Shown one piece after another: positions 15,775-25,076 of a stretch of DNA of 64,000 bases. The position numbers and the translations under genes were made by a program. The DNA is from Streptomyces sp. NBC_01341 (lineage in GTDB: Bacteria > Actinomycetota > Actinomycetes > Streptomycetales > Streptomycetaceae): positions 7,192,001-7,256,000 of the forward strand of contig NZ_CP108364.1 in the NCBI RefSeq assembly GCF_035946055.1. The letters are read 5' to 3'. Under the pieces are notes generated by a model that did no database searches, was not told the DNA's origin, and worked only from the letters and a program-made list of their open reading frames with translations. Numbering within the stretch: the stretch's first letter is position 1; each line of letters begins with the position of its first letter.

Positions 15775-16968
15775 TTGAGCCACATACGGATGTGCATCGC
15801 GGCGGTCGCGGTGCTGATGGCACCGCTCGCCGCCTGTTCGCGGGGACCCGAATCCGTGCCCACGGCCGGAGGCGCCGGCCACCGCGGTGTGGGGGAGACA
15901 CCGGGCCGGGAGGCGACCGTGACCGTCGTGCCCGAGGGCCGGGGAGTCCGGGCCGGCGGCACGGTGAAGGTCACGGCTGCGGGCGGGGCGCTCACCTCGG
16001 TCACCGTCGCCGACGGCGACGGCCACGCGTTGACCGGCACGATCTCCTCGGACGGAGCGAGCTGGGTTTCCCGGCGGAAGACGGCACCGGGCACCTCGTA
16101 CACGGTGACCACCACCACCGTCTCCGGGGGCGGCAGGAAGGGCGCGGGCACGTCCGTCTTCACGACAGCCGGGGCCGACAAGATCAACAAGGTCGACTGG
16201 CGGCCTGGCACGAACACGTCCGTCGGCGTCGCACAACCCGTCTCCCTCGTATTCGATCACCCGGTCACCGACAGAGCCGAGGTCGAGAAGCAGCTGAAGA
16301 TCACCACCTCGGGCCGGACCGAGGGTTCGTGGGCCTGGATGAAGGACTGGTCCGGCCGGGACCGGGTCGACTGGAGGCCCAAGGAGTACTGGAAGCCCGG
16401 TACGAAGGTCACCCTCCACGCCGAGCTGAACGGTACGGATTCCGGTGACGGCGGTTGGTTCGTCCGCGACTACACGACCACGTTCAGCATCGGGGAGAGC
16501 CGGACCGCCGTGGTCGACCTCGACCGCAAGCTGCTGACCCTCAAGCGGGACGGCAGGACGGTCCGCACCATTCCCGTCTCCGGTGGCACGCCCGGCGGCG
16601 ACAAGCGTTCCTGGAGGGGGACGGCGGTGCTCATGGCCAAGGAAGGCACGATCAACATGAACTCGGAGACCGTCGGCCTCGGCGACTCCTACGACAAGAT
16701 GGTCGACCACTCCATGCGGCTCACCTGGTCCGGCATGTACGCGCACGCCGCACCGTGGAACCACCGATGGTTCGGCAAGGCCAACATGAGCTCCGGCTGC
16801 ATCGGCATGAGCGATGCGGACGCTGCCTGGTTCTACGGTCAGGTGCGCCCCGGCGACCCGTTCGAGATCACGGGCCGGGACACCAAGGGGACGGTCGCCC
16901 CGGGTAACGGCTTCGGGGACTGGAACGTGCCGTGGGAGCGGTGGCAGAAGATGAGCGCGCTGCGCTGA
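15775..16968 (+). CDS. Lipoprotein L,D-transpeptidase (YkuD fold) with Ig-like domains
   Basis: A 397-aa lipoprotein starting at TTG 15775 after GGAGG; the lipobox is LAAC. Two beta-rich Ig-like domains cover residues about 45-245, as in mycobacterial LdtMt2-type enzymes. The YkuD catalytic domain starts at RTAVVDLDRKLLTLKRDG. His324 (YAHAAPWN) and Cys342 in NMSSGCIGM form the catalytic signature; Cys342 is the nucleophile. It would form 3-3 crosslinks in peptidoglycan outside the membrane. It is divergent to the FemX/MurJ operon. The far C-terminus (FGDWNVPWERWQKM) is the short cap seen in this family. Confidence 0.93.
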   Translation: MSHIRMCIAAVAVLMAPLAACSRGPESVPTAGGAGHRGVGETPGREATVTVVPEGRGVRAGGTVKVTAAGGALTSVTVADGDGHALTGTISSDGASWVSRRKTAPGTSYTVTTTTVSGGGRKGAGTSVFTTAGADKINKVDWRPGTNTSVGVAQPVSLVFDHPVTDRAEVEKQLKITTSGRTEGSWAWMKDWSGRDRVDWRPKEYWKPGTKVTLHAELNGTDSGDGGWFVRDYTTTFSIGESRTAVVDLDRKLLTLKRDGRTVRTIPVSGGTPGGDKRSWRGTAVLMAKEGTINMNSETVGLGDSYDKMVDHSMRLTWSGMYAHAAPWNHRWFGKANMSSGCIGMSDADAAWFYGQVRPGDPFEITGRDTKGTVAPGNGFGDWNVPWERWQKMSALR

Positions 16969-16972
16969 CCGC

Positions 16973-17230
16973 GAGAGCCGGACCCAGGCTGAACTGCTGG
17001 AGCAAGCCGGTCTCGACCACTCCACCGTGTCCGAGTCCCTGCGCCGTGTGCAGGAGGCCGGGCTGCTCACCCGTGAGCCCGCCTCCCGCGACCGGCGGGT
17101 CATGGTCGTTCACCTCACGGACGCCGGGGGAGGGTTGCCCGAGGCATCCCTCCCTCCACGCGGCCCCCAGAACCCCGGCCCGAGCCGCCCTGCCACCTGC
17201 AGGCATAGAACCACCCGCGGTGGAACGTAA
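16973..17230 (+). pseudogene. MarR-family regulator remnant
   Basis: In one frame, from just after the L,D-transpeptidase stop, the translation reads QAELLEQAGLDHSTVSESLR followed by RVQEAGLLTREPASRDRRVM and VVHLTDAG. That is the recognition helix and wing of a MarR protein. The N-terminal helices and the C-terminal dimerisation helix are missing, and the frame drifts into an unrelated proline-rich tail before the stop at 17230. It is a decayed fragment, not a functional gene. Confidence 0.7.
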
Positions 17231-17238
17231 CGCTCCTC

Positions 17239-20200
17239 TCAGTCCAGTTCGTGGCTCCCTGCCCGCGGCACCAGGGATACAGCTGTCGTGCCGAGACGAG
17301 GCACCGGTACCTGCAGGGAGCCGTCGGCCTCGGTGCGCAGTGGTGCGATCACGGCGCCGAGATAGTCGGCAGACATCGCCTCGGCGGCGGGGAAGCCCGG
17401 AGTCACCCGGCAGGTGACAGGTTCCTCCGCGAACGACTGCAGCCGTACGAGCAGACGCCCGGGCTCCGGCACGGTCAGCCCGACGACACGCACACGCGGA
17501 TCGTCGAGGTCCAGGAACGCGTAGGAGCTGCGTGGGCTGGATTCGGCCAGCCCCCTGGCCCGTACCGCGACCAGGGGGCGGCTGCCGACGGCCGCTGTGC
17601 GCATGCCGGTCACTCCACCGGTGACGTCCGGTGCGGCCTCCCACCCGACGCTGTAACGGAAGACGTGATCAAATGCCTGCTCGGAGGGGAAGTTGGTGTC
17701 CCAGATGTTGTTGTGCACCCACGAGAAGACTGTTGCCGGCTCGTCCTGAGCGAGCGACTGCGGGTACGGCGCATAGGGAATGGCGATCCCGCCCACCTGG
17801 ATCAGGGGTGCGTCCTGAGTGGCCAGCGCCGCGCTCGTCGTACCTTCCTGGAGGCTGACCCAGCGGCGAACCGCTCGCATGTGCCGGGCCGAACCGGGCA
17901 CCGTGGGCAGCCCGGTCCCGGTGACTCCGCCGGTAGCCTCCATACGGATGTGCGGGGACCGCATCGCGAAGGGGAAGGCGAAGAAGGCGCTCTCCTTCGT
18001 CAGGGTTGCCGACTTGTCGATCCGGTTCTCGAGATCGATCCGGGCGCTCGCTTTCGGCAGATGGACCCGCACGCGCAGCCGCCGGGTGCCGGCCGGGGCG
18101 CACTCGTAGACCAGTGTCTCGCCGGTCGCGTCCGAGGTACGTTCCACCAGAGCCGCCGGGGGCGCGGTCCTGCGAGTGGCCAGCAGGTGCATGGAGTCGT
18201 CGGCCGTGGTCTTGCTGGACTGGTGGTTGAATCCGCCGGCCGTGGCGTACTCGTCGTACAGGTATCCGTTGAAGCCGACGGTTGCGTCCTGCCGGACCAG
18301 TTCACTCCCTGTCCGTTTGTCCAGAACTGAGCCGATGCACGCGGACGCCAGGTCGACCTGGACGCGAAGAAACTCGTTCTCCAGCACCACTGACCCGGGC
18401 GCCGGGCGGTCGGCCCGTTCGGGCAGGCCGGCCACAGGGGTGCCGGCCGGCTCGATGTCCACCCGAACCGTTCCGTGTGCTGGGACGCGCGCCAGCCGGA
18501 ACAGCAGGAACCGGCCGGCTGCCCGGTGGAGTTCGTTGCTCTGCTGTTCCTCCGTCACCTCCAGCTCCGTGTCGTCCCGGGAGTCGACGACCCGAACCGC
18601 GTCGGCGAGTGGCACGGTGCTCTCGGGGAGGAAGAGCCTGACCGTCTCGGAACGTTCCCAACTGCAGGTGTTGACGACGTGGTAGCCGGCGAGCGTGCCC
18701 TCGCGGGGAGCCAGGCGCTCTCCCAGCGCCGCACTCGCGGAGTCCAGCAAGGTGTGCGCCCCGTCGTGGGCCCGCAGGGCCTGGGCGTACTTCCAGTGCC
18801 ATTGGCGCTCGCCCGAGGCATGACCGTGGTCGCCGTGCGTCCAGGGATCACCGGCACCCCAGGTGTGCTCGTTGAACAGGGACGCGGCGCGGTACACCTC
18901 GGGTGCCGCCCGCACGATCTCTGAACCGCCCGAGGACCCGAGTATCTCGGCGTAGCCGGCGAGGGTCTGGGCATCGGCGAGGGCCGCCTGCCCGTCGCGG
19001 GTGGCTGCCAGCGGTACGGCTCCGGCACCGACACCGTCGACCCACCAGTCGGTCCAGTCGCCCTCGTAGGTTTCGATCCGGTCGCCGAGCCGCTCCTCCG
19101 CGTCGACGAAGAAGTCCTCGTTGCGCGAGGTACGCAGTGCGGGGAAGGCCCACTCCTCGTTCCACCGGTGAACGGTGTCGGCGATGATGCGGCGCGGCGG
19201 CCCGTTGTCGGCGAACTTGCCCAGGACCCGGAGGTGCAGGATGTCCCAGGGGTAGGGGTCACCCTTGAACTCCTCGTCCAGGACGGGGAATCCCGGGATG
19301 CCCTTGCCTTCGTGCGGGTACTGGCGGTTCGCCATGGCCCAGAGGTAGTTCGGCAGCAGGTCGTCGACACGGTCGTACGATTCGTCGAAACCGAGGATCG
19401 ACCCTTCCATGTACGCGAGGCCGTGAGGTGTGTCGGTACGCCACACCAGGACCTCGCGGCCGCTCGGAGCCCGCCAGCGGAACAGGCGAGGCAGGTCCTG
19501 GCCGCCGACGTGGTGCGGCACCGCGCGTCCCGCCCAGTTGTGCGCGACCGACAGGTAGCGGATCCCGCTGTCGGCGAGGACATCGGGCAGCCCCACGACC
19601 TGGCCCGGGACATCCGTCTGCATGGCCGTGGTGATGTCGATCCCTTCGCGTTCCCGCAACTCGCGTATCGGGCGCAGAAGTTCATGGAGCTCATCGGTGG
19701 AGCACGTCTCGGTGTGCAGGTTGAAGGGCATCGCCGTCAGTTCGATGCGACCCTCGCGCACCCGGTCCAGGAATTCCGCGACCAGCCGCGGAGGCCGGTT
19801 CTGCGCCCAGTTCTCGTAGCTGAAGTGGCCTTCCACCGCCCAGCGGAACTTCGACTCGTCGGGCCGGTCGTCGGTCGTCCGGCACAGCTCGAGCAGGGAG
19901 TCGAGGTAGGTGCGTCCTTCGGCCAGCACGGTGCCCTGCGGATCCGTGTATCCGATGTCGAGGTGGGCGTGCTGGACCAGGTGCAGTGTCCAGTGGCGCT
20001 GCGGGGTGAGCAGGAGCTCGACGCTCTCCGCGTCAGCGAGCTCAGGCAGCTCGATCAGGACGGGTGTGGGAGTGTCCACCTCCGGAACCAGCAGCCGGGT
20101 GTCCGTGCCCGGCCCGGAGACGATGTCACAGCGCAGCGCGCCGCCGGTGGCGGTGGTGACCCGGGCGCGGGTGAGCGGCCTGTCCGCTGTCACGCGGACG

Positions 20201-20367
20201 GACTGGAGAAGACCGCCCGCGCCGTCGTGGCGCAGGAGCGGTTCGCAGGAGAGCTGGACCCGGTGTCCGCCGAGGTCGCCCTCGGCGGACACCGCGCGCC
20301 GGCGCAGGATGTCTCGGGCCATGTTCGAGTCCCACCAGGAGGGACGGGCAAGTTCGGGGCGGGGCAT
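17239..20367 (-). CDS. Glycoside hydrolase family 38 alpha-mannosidase (cytoplasmic)
   Basis: A 1042-aa enzyme without signal peptide, starting at ATG 20367 with GGAG upstream. The GH38 catalytic region begins with LVQHAHLDIGYTDPQG, which supplies a His-x-Asp zinc site (D137). The predicted nucleophile is the Asp in MQTDVPGQVVGLPDVLADSG (about D252), a variant of the usual context and typical of the subgroup without the DTFG motif. The C-terminal half is the large beta domain (GSVVLENEFLRVQVDLASACIGSVLDK). It is the last gene of the leftward operon and would hydrolyse imported alpha-mannosides. The second GH38 in the locus is from a different subgroup. Confidence 0.88.
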   Translation of the reverse strand: MPRPELARPSWWDSNMARDILRRRAVSAEGDLGGHRVQLSCEPLLRHDGAGGLLQSVRVTADRPLTRARVTTATGGALRCDIVSGPGTDTRLLVPEVDTPTPVLIELPELADAESVELLLTPQRHWTLHLVQHAHLDIGYTDPQGTVLAEGRTYLDSLLELCRTTDDRPDESKFRWAVEGHFSYENWAQNRPPRLVAEFLDRVREGRIELTAMPFNLHTETCSTDELHELLRPIRELREREGIDITTAMQTDVPGQVVGLPDVLADSGIRYLSVAHNWAGRAVPHHVGGQDLPRLFRWRAPSGREVLVWRTDTPHGLAYMEGSILGFDESYDRVDDLLPNYLWAMANRQYPHEGKGIPGFPVLDEEFKGDPYPWDILHLRVLGKFADNGPPRRIIADTVHRWNEEWAFPALRTSRNEDFFVDAEERLGDRIETYEGDWTDWWVDGVGAGAVPLAATRDGQAALADAQTLAGYAEILGSSGGSEIVRAAPEVYRAASLFNEHTWGAGDPWTHGDHGHASGERQWHWKYAQALRAHDGAHTLLDSASAALGERLAPREGTLAGYHVVNTCSWERSETVRLFLPESTVPLADAVRVVDSRDDTELEVTEEQQSNELHRAAGRFLLFRLARVPAHGTVRVDIEPAGTPVAGLPERADRPAPGSVVLENEFLRVQVDLASACIGSVLDKRTGSELVRQDATVGFNGYLYDEYATAGGFNHQSSKTTADDSMHLLATRRTAPPAALVERTSDATGETLVYECAPAGTRRLRVRVHLPKASARIDLENRIDKSATLTKESAFFAFPFAMRSPHIRMEATGGVTGTGLPTVPGSARHMRAVRRWVSLQEGTTSAALATQDAPLIQVGGIAIPYAPYPQSLAQDEPATVFSWVHNNIWDTNFPSEQAFDHVFRYSVGWEAAPDVTGGVTGMRTAAVGSRPLVAVRARGLAESSPRSSYAFLDLDDPRVRVVGLTVPEPGRLLVRLQSFAEEPVTCRVTPGFPAAEAMSADYLGAVIAPLRTEADGSLQVPVPRLGTTAVSLVPRAGSHELD

Positions 20368-20423
20368 GGGAGAGGTCTCCACTCGTGTGTGGTGCCGGCA
20401 CGTTCGCTCGGGGCGGGGGAGGT

Positions 20424-21602
20424 TCAGGACGGGTCGGAAGCGAGACCGGCGAAGATCTGGACCATCGCGGACTGCTCGAGTGTCTCGGCCTGGGCGGCCG
20501 GGGCGTGGTCACCGCCCCCTGAAGGCTGGAACCGGAACAGCCCGTCGGACGGTGACCGGTTCTCCCTCCACGTCCGCTCGGCGTACGTTGCGGCGGCCGT
20601 TCGATAGGCGGGATCGGGCCGCTCCTCGTTCAGGATGCGGAGATTGTCGAAGTAGAAGGCGTTGAAGATCGCAGGCTGGTCGTGCAGCCGGTCGTCCTGC
20701 CGCCAGTACGAGAGTGAGCCCGTCGCGTCGGCGACGGCTCGGTCGAGGTAGCGCCGGTCCCCGGTCGAGCGGTAGAGCGTCGTGGCGGTGCCGATCATCG
20801 CGCCGGAGTTGTACGACCAAAGGGCGTCGTTCACGGTGCCGTCGTCGTCAAGGCTGTTGTTGTAGAGGCCCGGTGAGCGCCGCAGACATGACCAGTTCCA
20901 CTCGTACCACCGCTTCGCGCTCCGGAGGAGCTGGTCGTCGTGGCTTATCGCGTACAGCTCGGCGGCGAGCTGGGCGGAGAGTCCCGTGACGTTGGCGGCC
21001 CGCATGGTGTTGCCGGGCGAGTCGACCCAATGCATGCCTCCTGGGCACGGCTTGGCGGGGTCCTCGTCCCAGCCCCGGCTGACGACCGTGTAGGTCTCCC
21101 GCGCGCGGTCGAGGTAGAGCCTCTTTCCGGTCGCACGGTACTGGTCGAGGAAGGAGAGCCCGACGACGGCGTTGTCGTCGTAGAACACGTCACCGCCCTG
21201 ACCGAGGGGGGCGGGCAGGTAGGAGTCGTATCCGGGCCTGTCGTCACGAGGGTCGAAGTACAGCCGCAGGGCCGTGAAACGCTCGGCGGCATCACGGTCG
21301 TAGCGGGAGCCGGCGTGCGGCAGTTCCGACATGTCGACGGTCGCCGCGGCGGCCTCACGCAGCGGCCAGAGGTAGGAGTGGGGGTTCTCCCCCTCTCCGC
21401 GTGGTGTCTTCTCCAGGTACAGGCCGTGCTCCTGCGGCCCCTGGTAGAGGTGCTGCTGCAGTGAGGAGTAGGTGACCTCGGCGCGGTGGGCCCAGGTGGA
21501 CGGTGCGGCCCTCTGGCCGCTTCCGGCAGCGGAGGCGGGACCGGCCCACAGCGCCCCGGAGAGGATGGCGAGGGCCAGCGCGGCACGTACGGGTGACTTC
21601 AC
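20424..21602 (-). CDS. Secreted GH76 endo-alpha-1,6-mannanase
   Basis: A 392-aa protein, GTG start at 21602, with a Sec signal peptide (VRAALALAILSGALWAGPASAA). It has the (alpha/alpha)6 pattern of family GH76, with the catalytic double aspartate in VFYDDNAVVGLSFLDQY (D142, D143). Further family stretches are NVTGLSAQLAAELY, WYEWNWSCLRRSPGLYNN, LWSYNSGAMIGTATTLYR and FNAFYFDNLR. GH76 enzymes cut the alpha-1,6-mannan backbone of fungal cell-wall mannan or mycobacterial lipomannan. As the only secreted glycosidase of the locus it probably starts depolymerisation outside the cell. Confidence 0.88.
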   Translation of the reverse strand: MKSPVRAALALAILSGALWAGPASAAGSGQRAAPSTWAHRAEVTYSSLQQHLYQGPQEHGLYLEKTPRGEGENPHSYLWPLREAAAATVDMSELPHAGSRYDRDAAERFTALRLYFDPRDDRPGYDSYLPAPLGQGGDVFYDDNAVVGLSFLDQYRATGKRLYLDRARETYTVVSRGWDEDPAKPCPGGMHWVDSPGNTMRAANVTGLSAQLAAELYAISHDDQLLRSAKRWYEWNWSCLRRSPGLYNNSLDDDGTVNDALWSYNSGAMIGTATTLYRSTGDRRYLDRAVADATGSLSYWRQDDRLHDQPAIFNAFYFDNLRILNEERPDPAYRTAAATYAERTWRENRSPSDGLFRFQPSGGGDHAPAAQAETLEQSAMVQIFAGLASDPS

Positions 21603-21654
21603 CGTGGTCTGCCTTTCGAGCGAGGTGTGAGTGTGACGGGGTGGCGGGGTGCCG

Positions 21655-22515
21655 TCAGCCGTGCAGCTTGAGGCTGCTGACGAAGAAGCGCTGTGCGGAG
21701 AAGAACAGGACGACGGTCGGCAGGGAGACCAGCAGGGCACCGCCGAGAACAACCGGCGGCCCCACGTTCGAGTAGTTGCCCTGCAACTCGGCCAGGGCGG
21801 CCATGACCGGCCGGATGTTCCTGCTGGTGGACAAGGTGATGCCGAACAACAGGTCGTTCCAGACGGCGACGAACTGGAAGACGAAGGCGGCCACCATGGC
21901 GGACCTGGACAGCGGTACGTGAATCTGCCAGAAGATCCTCCACCAGGACGCGCCGTCCATCCGCGCCGCCTCGATGATCTCCGGTGCGAGGGTCAGGGCG
22001 AAGTTGCGCATGATGAAGTAGGCGAACGGGATGGCGATCGCCACGTACACCAGGAACAGCCCGAACTGGGCGTCGTAGAGCCCGGTGCCGGCGTAGGCGA
22101 GGAAGAGCGGGCGCAGGAAGACCTGGAGCGGCAGCAGGGTTCCCGAGTAGATCAGCCAGAACCAAAGGGTCTTGCGCCGAACCGGCATGACGACGGTCGC
22201 GAAGGCGGCGGTCGTCGCCACGACGATGGCGGCGGCGGCACTGGTGACGGCGTAGAGCAAGCTGTTGCCCATGGCGGGGCCGAGCTCCGCCTTCGTCCAG
22301 GCTTGCGACATGTTGTCGAAGAGACCGAAACCGTGCGGCCACCAGTGAGGCGTTCCGCCGTAGTCGGCGGCCGGCACGAAGGCGTTGACCAGCAGCAGCC
22401 AGGTGGGCAGCGCCCAGACCAGGGAGATGAACGTCAGGGCCACGTTGCGCAGGATCCGGCCGGGCGTGGGCCGCGTGTGCGGTGCACGGACGGGCGGGCC
22501 GGGGATGGTGGGCAT
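21655..22515 (-). CDS. Carbohydrate ABC transporter permease (MalG type)
   Basis: A 286-aa inner-membrane protein with six hydrophobic helices. The EAA loop that docks on the ATPase reads EIIEAARMDGASWWRIFWQIHVPLSRS. ATG at 22515 lies two bases after the stop of the MalF-type gene, showing tight coupling. It works with the next-encoded permease and the lipoprotein to import manno-oligosaccharides. No ATPase gene is present, as for many Streptomyces sugar importers that share the multitask ATPase MsiK. Confidence 0.93.
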   Translation of the reverse strand: MPTIPGPPVRAPHTRPTPGRILRNVALTFISLVWALPTWLLLVNAFVPAADYGGTPHWWPHGFGLFDNMSQAWTKAELGPAMGNSLLYAVTSAAAAIVVATTAAFATVVMPVRRKTLWFWLIYSGTLLPLQVFLRPLFLAYAGTGLYDAQFGLFLVYVAIAIPFAYFIMRNFALTLAPEIIEAARMDGASWWRIFWQIHVPLSRSAMVAAFVFQFVAVWNDLLFGITLSTSRNIRPVMAALAELQGNYSNVGPPVVLGGALLVSLPTVVLFFSAQRFFVSSLKLHG

Positions 22516-22517
22516 GA

Positions 22518-23480
22518 TCAGTTGCCTTTCGGGGTCAGCTGACGCCGCAGATACAGCCACGAGGTGAAGAGCACGATCGCGGTGAGGACGACCGCCACCG
22601 CCGCGCCGGCTCCGGGGTGCAAGGCGAGGAACGTCTCCTGGTACATCGAGACGGCGAGGGTCTCGGACTGCCTGCCGGGCCCGCCCTGGGTGAGCACCCA
22701 GATCAGGTCGAACGACTTGAGTCCGTTGACCAGGCTCGTACCGACGACGATCACCGAGACGGTCCGCAACTGGGGCAGAACCACGAACCAGAACTTCCGC
22801 CAGCCCGCCGCACCGTCCAGGGAGGCCGCCTCGAGTGTCTCGGGCGGGATGGTCTGGAGGCCGACCAGGAACAGGATGACCGCGACGCCCGCCGACTGCC
22901 AGGTATTGGCGATGATCATCACCAGGGTGTTCCCCGGCCATTCCAGCAGCCAGCCCTGGGCGAGGGAACCCATGCCGAACGCCTTGAGGACCTGGTTCGC
23001 GGCGCCGTCGGTGTTGAGGACGAAGTTCCACACCACCGCGACGGCCGAGCCCGACAGGGCGTAGGGAAGGACGACGAGCAGCCGGGCGGCGCGGGACCAG
23101 CCGGCGCCCTGGGTCAGTACGGCGATGGCGAGGCCGAGCACGAGCGGGAGCGCGACCGTGCCGGCCACCCACATCAACGTGTTCTCGATCGAGCGGGTGA
23201 GCACCGGGTCGTCGAGGAAGAGGATGTAGTTGCCGAGTCCGGCGAAGCCCGAGACACGCCGGTCGTCGAAGAGGCTCCGGTAGACGGTCGTGGCGAAGGG
23301 GAGGAGGAGCAGCACGCTCACGAGCAGCACGGCGGGGGCGAGGAAGCCGGCAGCCGAGAAGCGGTCACGCGTGCGCCGGGCATTCCGGCGCTCCGGTCCG
23401 AAATGGTCGGGGCGGCCGCGCCCTGACGGCGTGCGGGCCCCGGGGGAGCGGGCAGGACGCTGGTCGAGAGAAGAACTCAT
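22518..23480 (-). CDS. Carbohydrate ABC transporter permease (MalF type)
   Basis: A 320-aa membrane protein. ATG at 23480 overlaps the binding-protein stop (ATGA). After about 45 basic N-terminal residues it has six predicted helices beginning at AAGFLAPAVLLVSVLLLLPFATTVYRSL. The EAA motif is ETLEAASLDGAAGWRKFWFVVLPQLR. It forms the transmembrane pore together with the MalG-type permease. Confidence 0.93.
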   Translation of the reverse strand: MSSSLDQRPARSPGARTPSGRGRPDHFGPERRNARRTRDRFSAAGFLAPAVLLVSVLLLLPFATTVYRSLFDDRRVSGFAGLGNYILFLDDPVLTRSIENTLMWVAGTVALPLVLGLAIAVLTQGAGWSRAARLLVVLPYALSGSAVAVVWNFVLNTDGAANQVLKAFGMGSLAQGWLLEWPGNTLVMIIANTWQSAGVAVILFLVGLQTIPPETLEAASLDGAAGWRKFWFVVLPQLRTVSVIVVGTSLVNGLKSFDLIWVLTQGGPGRQSETLAVSMYQETFLALHPGAGAAVAVVLTAIVLFTSWLYLRRQLTPKGN

Positions 23481-24790
23481 GCCTCGTCCCTCTCCCACGC
23501 CGCCCACTCCTCGGCCGCCCGGCCCGCCATGCTGCGCAGCGTGCTCTCGGGGGAGGATGCCCCGGTCATGAAGCTCCCGAGGTCGTCGGTGTTCCCCTGG
23601 ATGAGGTTCGGCGGGCCCGACTCGCCGTAGCGAGGCAGCAGAGTCCAGCGCTCACGCAGCGCTTGGTCCTTGAGGCCGGCTATCACCGGGTTGCCGGGCC
23701 GGGAGTGTGGATTGGCCGAGGCATCCTGGAGGAAGTCGGTCCACACCTTCTGGACCTTCGGGTCGAGCCAGTTCGCCGCGTTGGCCATCGCGGCCTCGTG
23801 CGAGGCAGCCTTGCGCGGAACGGCGAGCACCCCGGACTCCGTGATGACGGAACGGCGCGTGGAGGCTTGGACCGGCGGCATGACGAACGCGTCGAAGTCG
23901 ATACCCGGCTTCATGCCGGTGGCGGCGATTCCCTGCGACTGCCAGGACCCGTGCAGGAACATGCCGACCCGACCGGCTTTCAGCGCAGCGGGCCCGTTGT
24001 TCTGGTCGAAGTCCGCGGCCGTCATCCAGCCCTTGCGCATGAAGTCCTGCCAGATCTGCAGGGCCTTCCTCGCCTGAGGGTCGGTGTACCGGGCCGTCCC
24101 GCTGGTCAGCTGTGTGTAGAAGTCCGGGTCCACCTTGCTGACGAGTTCCTGGAACCACTCGTAGGCGGGCCAGTTGCCGTTCTGGGTGGCCACGAACGGG
24201 ACGACGCCCGCCTTCTTGAGCACCTCGGCGTTGTGCAGCATCTCCTCCCAGGTCCCGGGCGCCCGGAGGCCGTGCCTGCGAAAGAGGGCGGTGTTGTAGA
24301 AGAGCACGTAGTACGACTCGTAGAGCGGTATCCCGTACACGGAGCCGCGGTAGGACATGGCCTCCCGGGTCTGCGACGTGACCCAGCCCCTGCGCTCGTA
24401 GTCCGCCCAGACGGGGGAGAGGTCGCTGAGTTCTCCGGTGCGGGCCAGCGACTTGAGGAAGTAGCCCGAAGCCCACTTGATCATGTCGGAGGCCTTGGTC
24501 GTCTGCAGGGAGATCTGCGTGACCTGCCTGTACGACGTGGGGTTGGGGTTGGACAACGGCCGCAGGGAGTGACCGGTGAGCTTCTTCAGCTCCCGTCCGG
24601 CAGCGACGTAGCCCTGGTCCCAAGTGGCGTTGTCGTTGGCGAGCGAGGTGGTGCCGGGCTCGACCGCGGTGCTGTCGCCCCGGGCGCAGCCGGAGAGCAC
24701 GGCGGCACCGCCGGCCGCGACGCCCGCGAGGACGCTGCGGCGGCCGAGCGGGTGGGACGACCATCGGGTCGCCCCGCCGATTGATCTCAT
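23477..24790 (-). CDS. Sugar-binding lipoprotein of the ABC importer
   Basis: A 437-aa extracellular solute-binding protein (family 1). ATG 24790 follows AAGGGA and gives a twin-arginine lipoprotein signal (GRRSVLAGVAAGGAAVLSGC). Family features include NPNPTSYRQVTQISLQTTKA, YGIPLYESYYVLFYNTALFRRHGL, APGTWEEML and GRVGMFLHGSWQSQGIAA. It is the first gene of the leftward operon (binding protein, two permeases, GH76, GH38). It lies directly downstream of a LacI-type operator, so it should be induced by the mannan breakdown product. Confidence 0.93.
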   Translation of the reverse strand: MRSIGGATRWSSHPLGRRSVLAGVAAGGAAVLSGCARGDSTAVEPGTTSLANDNATWDQGYVAAGRELKKLTGHSLRPLSNPNPTSYRQVTQISLQTTKASDMIKWASGYFLKSLARTGELSDLSPVWADYERRGWVTSQTREAMSYRGSVYGIPLYESYYVLFYNTALFRRHGLRAPGTWEEMLHNAEVLKKAGVVPFVATQNGNWPAYEWFQELVSKVDPDFYTQLTSGTARYTDPQARKALQIWQDFMRKGWMTAADFDQNNGPAALKAGRVGMFLHGSWQSQGIAATGMKPGIDFDAFVMPPVQASTRRSVITESGVLAVPRKAASHEAAMANAANWLDPKVQKVWTDFLQDASANPHSRPGNPVIAGLKDQALRERWTLLPRYGESGPPNLIQGNTDDLGSFMTGASSPESTLRSMAGRAAEEWAAWERDEA

Positions 24791-24912
24791 GGGTTCCCTT
24801 CCCTCTGGATCCCGGCAGGGATCCCTGGCTCTGGGGTGTGATGGGTGAGGGGCTCTACGGCCCTCTGCGAGATCTCGCCGCACCGCGTACATCGGCGGTT
24901 CGGATTTCCAGG

Positions 24913-24928
24913 ATGTTAACGACACCAT
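24913..24928. promoter_or_regulatory. LacI-family operator, copy 1
   Basis: ATGTTAACGACACCAT lies 123 bp upstream of the binding-protein gene. It matches copy 2 at 14 of 16 positions. The imperfect dyad GTTA-nCGn-nAnC with a central CG is typical of LacI/PurR-type operators. The LacI gene of this locus is the natural ligand. Confidence 0.75.
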
Positions 24929-25024
24929 GGGGTCAATACAAGACTCCGTGACGAGATGACGTCTATGACAAGCCTCTAGCTGCGACTATGGCATCGCGCC
25001 AGGAGCACGCCTTGTCCTCCAGAA

Positions 25025-25040
25025 ATGTTATCGATACCAT
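25025..25040. promoter_or_regulatory. LacI-family operator, copy 2
   Basis: ATGTTATCGATACCAT lies 36 bp upstream of the isomerase gene on the opposite strand side of the divergent promoter. The core GTTATCGATAcC is nearly a perfect palindrome. The two copies are 112 bp apart centre to centre, which would allow repression of both operons and possibly looping. Confidence 0.78.
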
Positions 25041-25076
25041 CCTGACGGTCGCCTGATCGTCTCTCCTGGAGGACCT

